64,000 nucleotides of DNA from Notamacropus eugenii (Eukaryota > Chordata > Mammalia > Diprotodontia > Macropodidae), in assembly GCF_028372415.1 (NCBI RefSeq), contig NC_092873.1:352077890-352141889 (forward strand). Direction: 5' to 3'. Position numbers and translations under genes: made by a program. The number at the start of each line of letters is the position of its first letter. Within the stretch, counting starts at the first letter, position 1. The notes beneath the pieces were generated by a model. That model worked only from the letters and a program-made list of their open reading frames with translations, did not search any database and was not told where the DNA came from. Positions 22,015-33,100 of this stretch are shown here, one piece after another.

Positions 22015-23969
22015 TTCTGCCAAAACAAACTTTATTGCACAAAAAATCATTTATATACAGTCAGATATAAAGATGTCTCTGAGTGACTTCTGTGCATATA
22101 TTTTCTCAACTCAAGATTAGAGCATAAAAGTTGGGCCACAATGCCAGAGGTGCTCTGCTCATGGCAGGATCAGGGAGAGGATTGTCACTTGGAAGTAGAA
22201 ACACTTAAATGGCAGAAGGACAACACTGCACCTATAGACCAAGAACACTCATCCACAACCCTGTGCCTGCTCCAACTGAGGGAGTTTGGGGGCCAAGTCT
22301 AGTGCTCATCCCAGACCTAGGTATCTGGGCAGACTAGCAGCCTTGAAACTTGTTTTGAGTGGAATAACAACCAATTTTGACTAATGGTTGCTATGGTTCT
22401 CTTCCTACTCCCCAAGCCCATTTTACCCTGTTTCCTGCCCTACATCTCTTCCAAAGAATTCTCCCCCTATTGCCCAATAAGCTCCATCCCCACAATGGTA
22501 AGCGTTTAGGTTAAATACAGTTCTAGGTTATTCTAGAACCTCAGATCTAAAGTATATATTATCTGACTCATGAGGCAGAGGCCCTTTAAACTCTGACCTC
22601 TCTTCCACAGAATCCAGTCATTCTCCCTCACAGGTAGTTAGGATGCTGACCAAAGCCTTAGGGTTAGCTAGACAACTGTGTGGATGATACCCCTGGGGGA
22701 AACATACAGTAGGAAGCTTGGGGCAAAGTCAAAACAGGGAGGAGGGGAGATGCCCAGCACTACAGTGAGTGCTTAAAGAATGTCTTTCTCTGTGAACCAG
22801 CCAGAAGGATCCTTGCAGCTAAATAAAGATAGGGAGAGTGAGAGCTAGCCCTGCAAACATCCAACTGAGCCAGCAGATGAGTTCCCCTCTGATGTTCCCC
22901 TGCCAAGGGTCAACATTTGGCAGCGTGCACAGTCCAGAAGAAAGTCCTCCAGTCTTACTCCTGTTTCCCCTCCGCTACTGGCCACCACTGCTTCCCCCAG
23001 GTCCCAAATTACTGTGAAGTTGTGAGGAAACCATAGACTGGAGTGCAAACACCAAGGAGAATAGCTGGACAGTCCACTCCTCAAAAAAAATGTCAATCCC
23101 CTTGTCACTCCAAAGGAAGAATATCCTTGTTTGGATGAGAATTCAGAAGAAACCGTTCTCCCGTAACGTTTTTAACCCCAAATGGACAGCAGCTGCCAGT
23201 GTTGAGGACTTTTCCATGAGAATCAGTGATTGTGGGAACAAACAGTATTTTCAGTTTCCATGGCGCCTGCGCTGGATTTGCAAAGACCTTTTGTTGGTCT
23301 CAATCAAATCTCCATCTAATGGCAGCAGAAGGGAGTAGGGAAGAGGCAGGAGAGAAAGGTGCTTGGGTGCTAGGTAAAGCTTTCTGACCAGTAGCCCAGA
23401 TTCCACCACTGTTCCTTGTCTTTGGTCTGTCTAGAACAGTGACTATAAATTAGGGAAAACAAAATTATGGTGGCAGACAGGAAATGAGGTCTAGGAGGTT
23501 ACACTAGACTGGGCTGGGTTACACAAAGGGAAGGCCTAGCTTCAAGACTGAAAGACAGACACCCAGACAACCACCTGGACAGGTCATGTGACACCCTCCC
23601 ATCTCCCCTCCCTCCCCACTCCCTTGACCCTGCCTCCCCCCTCCTGGTGACCCCACTGACTATTCTGGGCAACCCCTTCTAGGGGTTGCAGTCTTTGCCT
23701 TCTATCCCCAACAAGCTGCCCCAGTGGAAATGTCCGTCAGTTTTTTGCCAGAGAACCATGCTCCAGGCTCTCCTGTATCAGTACCTTGGGATTGGCCCTA
23801 GGCATGGGATGAAAATGGTCCTTGGTACCAGGATGCCAAGAAGGTTGCAAACAACAGCCCGCTCCCACCCTGGGGTCTGAGTGTCCTTGGTTCTTGCCTC
23901 AGGCAGGATGCTGTTGGGGCTGGAGGGAGATGTGGTGCCACTCCATCCCAGGGATTAGGTGGGGGGCTT
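22015..23969 (-). other. UBE2Z: UBE2Z 3' UTR
   Basis: About 1.95 kb between the UBE2Z stop and its poly(A) signal. No repeat consensus is recognised, which suits conserved UTR sequence. Short open frames here have no features. Confidence 0.75.
22031..22036 (-). terminator. UBE2Z: UBE2Z poly(A) signal
   Basis: TTTATT on the plus strand, that is AATAAA on the coding strand. Confidence 0.8.
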
Positions 23970-24140
23970 CTAAGCCCTTGAGCTCCCCTGCGTATCTGTC
24001 TCTGTTTCAGAAGAACTGCTATCAGAGTCTATGTCAGCACTGTCCTGCTGGTGCTTTTCCTGCACCTTCAGACGAATTGCCCCAAGGCGAGTCAGGAGAG
24101 ACTGGTAGTCAAAGTGGCCTCGCTTTTCCCCAAAAGGATC
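23970..24140 (-). CDS. UBE2Z: UBE2Z coding exon 7 (aa 296-351, stop)
   Basis: Encodes [20 protein letters not shown], a charged helical stretch, then an acidic Ser-rich tail. TAG at 23,970-23,972. Confidence 0.95.
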   Translation of the reverse strand, partial: DPFGEKRGHFDYQSLLTRLGAIRLKVQEKHQQDSADIDSDSSSSETETDTQGSSRA

Positions 24141-27100
24141 CTGAGGAAAGAGAGAAAGGAAAAAAAAGTCAGATTTGAACTGTTCATATCAGAGGCAATA
24201 GTGGGAGCCCATGGAAGGCAGAATAGTTCCCCAGGAGCTTCTCTCCCTGTGGAGAGCAAAGAACTGCAAGCAATACAAAAACCTTTTCCATTTAGAGTTT
24301 AAGAATGCTTTCTCAAAGTTTTGAATCCAACTCCCTCATCTATGCCCCATCCCTTACTTCCCAGGGATATTTGGCTAAGACATACATTAAAATGAGTTTA
24401 CTTTCCCAAATGCATACTGCAAACAGCAGGGGGAAAAGACTAAAAGGGAGAATGCACTGGAGCTGCATAATCATCTTAGATAATTCACATGTAGCATATA
24501 GGAGTACTGACTTTTTCTACCATTCTCAGGAAAAGATGAAGATTATTCTTTTTCCCCAAATCAGGAGAATCAGAATAACTGGCCTTTTCAAGTTTGTCTA
24601 GTTATTAAAATACTTAAAGCTTATGTCCCTAGCCACTGAAAAAAAAATTTAGAGACACCAACCCAGTCTGCAAAGATTAAGCTTCAAAGTCTACTGCAGA
24701 GGATGAGAAAGGGTAGAAGCAGGGAGACCAAATCAGTACACAGAAGTTGACCACCCATGAATAGGAAGAACTGAACGCTGGTGGGATAGGATAGGATAGA
24801 ATGTAGGCATCTCACACAGGAACTGAAAAGTTCCATAACTGACCAATCAGGGACTTGCTGTTGACATCATACCAAAAGCTATTCAATCACTTCTGTCAGC
24901 TCCTCTCATACACTCCTACCCCACCCCTACTCTTTCCATTATGGCTTTCTATAGCTACAACAAACCAGTTTTCACTCCCCAGAGTTACATCCCCAAAGCC
25001 TCCATTCTATACTTGCTTTTGAAATGATCAATTTCCCAAACTTTCCTTCCTTTAGACTTCAGTTTCATTCCCACCCACCCACTCACTACTTCTCCAGGTG
25101 CTGGCCCTCCCTTTATAATTTTCTCAGTGCCCTGGACAATTTTCTAAGCCTATAAAAAGTTGCAGAGGAGGTAAAGGTATGAAATCATAGGTCAAAAAAA
25201 ATGTTTTTTCCTCCAAGGATTGATACCAGAACTGCTGAGCAATGAAGATTACAGCTTCTGATGCAAAATATGCTGGGGACATATTCCTTCTCAGCAGGGA
25301 GTAGAAATAGGAACAGAAAGCAATATAATCCTAACTACACCTTGACACTTGAACCCTGGAGCAAGTGAAAGACAACATTTACCAAGAGCTGCACCTCAGT
25401 CAACAGACCATCTGATATTTCTAATACATGGATGTTTCAAATTGTCATAATCCTCCTGATCTTTCCACTAGTGAGGACAAAAGGAAGGAACTTACCCATG
25501 CAGTTGCCAAATGCTCTGAGAGTTAGAAAAAAGGCCTTAACAAGCCATCAAATCTATCCCATTCCTCAGCCTCAGGCCAACCAAAACACTTCAAAGATGC
25601 AAAGATGAGGGATTTTTCAGGGAAGCGTTTCAAGTGCCCTCTCAGTCACCTGTGTTTGGAGTGCTGAGTTCTTCTATTCATCTAGCATAATTTTTCAAAT
25701 TAAGGAGCTTCTTCCCCATTAAAGAACCAACATTTGACCACCATTCCTTCAAACACTTGAATTGGACTATACAGTCCCTCCCCTCTGGGCCTTCTTTCCC
25801 AAAGTCCTTTTACTTCTCTGTCCCTTTCAGTTAGCCAGGAAGCTGATGCCATCCCCAATTTGTCAGTATACTTCCTCCATCCTGTTTAGTTGTGCCCCAC
25901 TCCCCATCCTGCTCCCTTCCCACCTCCCATTCCCAAGGCCCAAAGAGCTGCTCTACCTGCATTGTCTGGCCTTGGAGGTGTAGTCGGTCTTTGCACACCA
26001 CCTCATAAAAGTCATAATATTCCATAAAGGACTTCTCCATCACACCCCTGGAAGGCAAAGGTGAACACATTGTCATGGGCTTGCAGAATGAAAAAGAGAC
26101 TCCCTAGCCGTATCTCATCACCTTACAGCTAGATTCAACATATATTCCAACTTTCTACCTCAGCCCTTCACAAAAGGGCCACTGAGACAAGATATTTTAC
26201 TGGTAAGAGCCACAGTCCACACTTAAGTTTCCAGGCAGTGTGGTCACTGGAATGATGCCAACCATGAATAGCAAGGAAACCTGAACTCAAATCTGTTTTC
26301 TGTTGTCCACCCCAAGCTTATTCACTACTACTTCTGCTTTTAAAAATGGATATATTTGTGTCTGAATATATCCTTCCCCCTCCCCTGCAAACTATTCCTT
26401 GTAACATGGAGTGAAAAATAAAAACGCTCAGCAAAACCATCAATACATCAGCCAAGTATGAAAAAATATGCATTTCTGCAAAAAAGCTTACCTCTTCTTT
26501 CACAGATATCCCTCCCCCTTCCCTGAAAGCTTTTCTTGATTAGTCCCTAGTCTTGGATCACACTTTTTTCCATCCTGTCCCAACATTTACAAATAGCCTG
26601 CAGGCTATTCACCTGCTTTTGTATTGCTTTTTAACTGTTCCTGAATGAATACTTTTCATTATTTCATGAATACTTTTTATTTTCATATGTTCTTTGTCCA
26701 ATCTAATTCAATAAGCATTTACTAAGCACCAGTTACTACATACACAAGGTGTCAGAGATACAAAAAAAATAATCCTTGGTCTCAAAAAGCTTCTTTTCTA
26801 GTAAAGAGATTCACACATTCTCAGACAAATTAGGGAAAAGAAAACACTCCCAGAAGCAGGAACCTCATTTCCTTCTCTGGTATAAGGCCCCTTCTCTCCT
26901 TTGATAGTACCACCACCTGGTTCATGCCTTGGACTGCTCAATAGGCTGCTGGTCAGCTATCAAAGCGATCTCCTTAAAACAATGGTGTGACAACATTATT
27001 CCCTTATTCAGTAAACTCCAATGGCTCTGGCTATTGTCTGGAGGACCAAATATAAAATCCTGTTTGGCTTTTAAAGTCCTTTATCACCTGGCCCTTTCCT

Positions 27101-30100
27101 ACCTTTCCAGTCTGCTTATACCTTACTCCCTTTCCACTTTCCTACAATTCAGTGATACTGGCCTCTGTGCCTGTTATTCCTTACACAAGACATGCCCATC
27201 TCTGAATTTGTACTGGCAGTCCCCCATGCCTGAAAAGCTTTCCCTCCTCCTCTCCGTCTCCTGCTTTCAAGTCCTAGGTAAAAATCTAACCTTCAGCAAG
27301 AGCTCTTTCTCAATCTTCCTTAAGTTCTGTGACTGTTGTTGTTCTTTGGTTGTATATGACTCTTTGTGACCCCATTTGGGGTTTTCTTAACAAAAATACC
27401 AGAGTGATCCACCATTTCCTTCTTCAGCTAATTTTACAGATGAGGAAACTGAGGCCAACAGGGTTAAGTGACTTGACCAGCGTCACACAGCTAAGAAGTG
27501 TCTGAGGCCAGATTTGAACTCAGGAAAATGAATCTTCCTGACTCCAGGCCCAGCACTCTATCCAGTGACAGTTTCCCTCTGAGATTATCTCCTATTAATC
27601 CTATAACTATCTTGCTTGTTTACAAGTTATCTCCCCCATTAGACTGTGAGCTCCTTAAGAACAAGGGTTGTTTTTTGCCTTTTTTTGTATCCTCAGCAAT
27701 TTGCTCAGTACCAGGCACACAGTAGGTAGTACCTAATAAATGACCTCTATTTCCTCTCCTATGCCCAATACAAGAATGCTCTGCATATTAAGGACCTATG
27801 ATTGCCACTCCATCAATGAGGTCCCTTACCCCCTCTCCTCCCAGTCACTCTCTTTGTCATATACCTTAGGGGCTCAGGACAGGGACATTTTCCCTCCAGC
27901 ATGTCACAGACTGCCACTCTGATGGTCTCATGCCGGATGCATTCATTGTAATTTTTACTGTCTCCTGGGTGTCTCTCCTGCGGTGAAAGACAAATAGCAT
28001 TGATACTCAAGGTGCCTATGTTAAGCAATTTAAGTTTCAAGGAGTGAGGACAAAGAAGAAAGCACTGTATGTCAGGAACAGGTAAAGACAGAAGATGCAA
28101 GGCATTCTTATGTATACAAACTATTCCCTCCCCCACTGTACTCTACCATTGTTACTAAGCTTCCTAAGAGTGGAAGACATGTTATGGATAAACCCAACAA
28201 AACTCCTCGAGCCATCCTGGGCTCTGGTCTCAGGTTGAAGGACTGCCAGGTAAAGGCTAGATGGGGATTAATTCAATGCAGTTTGGGCCAACAGATCAGG
28301 AAAGTAGACCAACAAAGCTGACCTGTCCTGGTACCCAAGGATGCACGGAGAACCTTAGAGCCTCAGCTACTAGAGGTTACAATAACAGGAGCTGTAGGAA
28401 GTTTCTTGCCAGCTCTCTGCCACATTTTCAGGAGCTATTAATGGACATGGATAGTGATGCCCATTCAAGTAAGTCTCTAATTCCTATTATTTTTTTAAAT
28501 TGAAGGCAAGTTAATGGCAAAAAGCCAACCACAGATAACATCACTGCAAATCTACCAAAAGGACTGTATCAGAAATATCCATCTGGGAAGTCTAGGCAGA
28601 TATGGGAGTCCAGAGTGTTACAGGGGGGCATGAGTGGGAAAGAGTTTTCTTCCCATAATTCTTTTATCATACAAGAGGACTCACTTCTGTCTGGGGAAAA
28701 TAACCAAAAACCACTAGGACAGCTCCCGTCTCAGGTTTGGAGGTGCTATAAAAAGTCCCGAACATACAGAGCCACATTTCCTAAGGAAGGAAGGACACCC
28801 CAAACTCCAAACAGCTACAATGAAAACAATGGGGAACATTCCACAATTTTCCTCCTTGAAATCAGATAAGCCAGGATGATTTGGGGCAGAATGATGTTAG
28901 AGGAAATGTGATACTTCTCTGCCTGAGGGTAAGAGAATGAATTTGCTTCATTCTTAAATAGCCAATAGTCTAGGAATCCCCTTTAGTTTGGATGATGCTA
29001 ATTCAAGTCTTTAAATAATCTAATGTGGTTTGCCATGTTTTAGGCATGTTATCTGACCTTATTTCTTATTATACATTTCTACAGTGTAGACATATTCACT
29101 CTCACCCTTGTTAATGATCCTTCTGGCTGTGCAGGAGATAAACTTTAAGTTGCTTCAAAGGTCCAAAACAGAGGAACTAACACAGTATAAATCCTGGGGA
29201 ACACCTCAAGCTTGAGCCAGGGGTAGTGTAGACATGAATCCATTGGGCACAGACAGCCATGCCTCAAAGAATCTGAACTAATCTCCCAAATGCCTTTACT
29301 AAGTAAACTCCTACCTAGGATTGCTGTTAACTGAAAGCACATTACATAGATCTCATTATTGTCATACTTACTAATGAATACCTAAGCCTCTTCACTGAGA
29401 GATTTAAGGTGTCCAGAACTAAAAATATCGCCAGCCCTAAATCTAACTTGCTTAACATACCAACTGCCCCCCTTTTCTAAAGAAGTTAGGCCTGCTCTCC
29501 CAGGAGGCAGACATTATGCTTCTAGAACAAGACAAAAAGACCCTCCCCTCTTAAGGTCTCAGATTTCATAAAGCTCATTAAAAGTAGTCAATGTCTCCCA
29601 CTTGGAAGGCTGGCTTACCTGCTCAAAGCCAGGCTCATTGTGGTAAGGGTTTTCAGTCATTAGTGACTGGATGGAGATAAGCACGGAGGAGATACTCTGG
29701 GCTGGGCTCCAGGCAGGGCCAGTCCAAGTACTGCAAAACACAGCAAAGGGAGAAGGGAAGAGGGTGAGGCTGGGGAAGACTGGTATGGCTCCTTCGAGCC
29801 AGTACAAAAGTAGTAGGGGCCTGGCAGCAACACTCAACCTTTCTCTTTCACTATTAGCAATCTGGAATTTCCCAGCCTCCATCTTACTCCAATTCAAAAG
29901 GAAGTAAGTCAGTCTCAAGGCAAAAAAGCAGGTCAAAGGAAAAAGGTTTTACCAAACCAGGCAGGATAACACTAATGCGCTTTTACCTGACCAAGGGAAT
30001 CTGATTTAACTAGAGCCACAGAAGGAAAGACTAACTTGGAAATATGGCCAATTAGAAAATGCCCCCAAGGATAATCAACAGCAAAGTTAGCAAATACTCT

Positions 30101-33100
30101 TCAGAAGACTTTGGAAAAGACTTATATATGAGGAGTGGATATTTTTGTTTGTTTTTTGAGGAATGGGAAGATGTGGAGAAGCGCACAGACTTCTTGGCAG
30201 GGGTGAAGTTGCAGAGAGGCTGATGAAGCCAAAAACACAGGCACATCTGGGTTCCTGTTCCATACTTGGAACCTTGGGAATATCAGGTTCTCTGAGGTTT
30301 ATAGAGCCATGGCAAACAATGAGAAAAGACTAAGGGGAGAGATTCCAAGACTCATAGAGACAGTAATGTACAAGAGCATTTTCCAATCGGAAGGGAAGAA
30401 CTTCATAGGGGCCTGGGCTAGGTAGAGTTAAACCTTCCCAGTGGGCAGAAATGACAGCAGAAACAAGAAGTGACAAAAGAAATATTTGTTTCAGCCTGAC
30501 AAGGCAAAGAAAGTTGCTGAGGCTGGGGCATAAACACAAGTTTCATGACCACTTTCCATTTCCAGTCTTACTCATGGGGAAAAATATAAGTGATCCTTCC
30601 CATTAGTCTCATCAAAATTGCTGGTTTGAAAAGCCACCCTGCCCCACCCTCCAGCAGCACTGCTCTCTTTCTTGACTCTCAGGTTTGGCAATCCCATTTC
30701 AAAACCATTTTCAATCCCTGGTCTTTACATACCAGGAGACTCATGACCTTGGAACAAAGTAGATTCTTCCATGATTAAATGTCCCTGGTCAGTAAATAAC
30801 ACTTAAAGTCAGAAAAAAGGCTCATTCTAATAATACAGTTAACTCCTGAACCTAACAGGAATTTTCTGCTTTGTGGATTTTCTTTAACAAATTTCCAGTC
30901 TCAGGGTGGTCTCTCTCCAGACCCAACAACTTCTAACCATCCTGTATCCTTTTCCTTCCTCTGGCTTTACTGTCATCTGGTGTCAGCTCACGGATTGTTT
31001 GCACTGGCCTAAGCAAAACCTAACCAGGAAGTATATTCATATTACACTTGTAGGAAAGCGATTTTAGAAATGATTTTTGTATTACTCACTATTATGGATT
31101 ATCTTTTCCGTTTGCACAGGTAACAGACCTTGATTGTTTTCCCCCTGGGGTTTAGTTATCTTGTCATAATAGGTCTCTTTAAATTCCTTCTCTTACCCAC
31201 TGAGTCTCTGAAAGAGCTTAAGAAATGGGTCTTGCCATTGGCCCAACACTGTGGCTCCCAGGATTGGCTGCCACACAAGCGTGAAGGTGGGTCTGGTTTC
31301 AAGTCACAAGAAGGGATGGAAGAGACAAAGCAGTCTCAATTTTCCCACTCTCTTGACTCCTTAAATAAAAAAGAACCCTTCAAAACTCTTTTATCTGCAA
31401 CAAAGGAAAGAATATCTAGAACTGGGAGAAACCTCAGAGGTCATCTGGTCCATTTTACAGGTGAAGAAACTGAAGCTCACAGAGGTTAAGTGGCTTGCCC
31501 AAGACATGCAGAGAGTAAATATCAGAGACAGGATTTGAACCTAAGTGCTCTGAATCCAGAGTCAGAATTTTTTTTTCACACTGTCTTTCTGGATTTCTAA
31601 CCTTCTCAGGGCAAGGATGAGGTCTCAACATTGGGAAATGAGATTCGGATTGACAGTATCCAAACAACAAGACGAGCCCAGAATTTTTATGTGCTTGGTT
31701 GAGATCTGACATGGTCCCAATCTCAGATGTAACTTCTAACCTAACTTCAAAAGAAAAAATTATAACCATTTATTGAGAGAGGCAGAATAGATACCCACAA
31801 CCTAAAATATCCTGCAAGAGTCTCTGGCTCCCAGCTCAGCTAATTGAAAGTCTCCTCTTACCCCAGAATACTCAGGCAGACTTTCCCATTGCGGTAGAAG
31901 TTGGGGTTAAACCTCACTGTGTTATTGCCCGTTGTCATCAGTTTGACCCGTGGTGGGTGTATAGGATAATCTGGAGGACAGCGAAACACGAACAAGAAGA
32001 AACCCCCTTCATAAGGAGTGTCAAATGGGCCTGTGATCAATGCATGAATCTGCAAAACAAAAGCCCATCTTGCGCACCATCTCAAAACTGTGTGACAGCA
32101 TCCCCACCAAAAACCCTCCCATGCCCATGCTAGAGGGCAGGGCCCCTTACATTAAGTAACCCCATCCTATACCCTCATTATATGTCACAGGTCTCCGTTC
32201 TCATTTATGAAACTTCCTAGCAATATAGAAAATTTCCATCTTAAAGAAAGAAATTCTACCTAGAACTTTTAACAAAGTTCTACTTCATTTTCCTGAGCTG
32301 AAGGGCAGGGTCAATGGAAGACAGGGGTTGGACGCTTTAAAAGGTCAGTGTCAGATTTGGAGGTGAGGGAGAGTCATCAGCTAAGTCATCAGCTTCCTCT
32401 CTTGTTGATCAAACTAGGGGGAGGGGAGTTTGCAAAGAGGAAGACTATAAAGCAGCATTCTACAACTAGGTTTTCGAAGGACCTTCAATTTTCAGAAATG
32501 GGGATTTCTATAATCTACAGTCATAATTAATGGCCAATTTCTCCTTCCCTGGATGTGAGAACTTAAATTTATATCAGATTCATACACTGTTAGGACTAGA
32601 AAAATTAGACATCTTATTAACGTTCAAAGGCATCTGCTGAGAATTTGGAAATCAAGGGGAGGAACACTTTTAACACAATGCCCCTTAGAACTGAACCCAC
32701 ACACTGCCCAAGTGATCCCCCAAACTGCACCCCTAGGATCACTGTGTATAGCTAACTCAGCTGGTGTGAACAGGACACAAATTCTGGGACCTAAAGGGCT
32801 ATGTAGCTAATGTCTCTGGCATTTTACTAGAGATAAAGTATGCCAGTAAAAACATTTTCAACCACATGAAAGACAAAAAAATAAATTTAAAAGTCAAGCT
32901 TACTCAAAGTAACTAGGCCCATACTACCAATTTACAGGCTGAATTTTTGCTTCAGGCAATATGAAAGCAGAGGTGTGCTCTTTAAGCAACTCATTTCTGC
33001 CAAACAAAGGTTTAAGTGTGAATCTACTTCCAAGGGTGGGGCTAGGGATAGCAGAGAAGCCAAAGTGTCTAAGGGTTTGGGGATTTTAGGTTTAGACCTT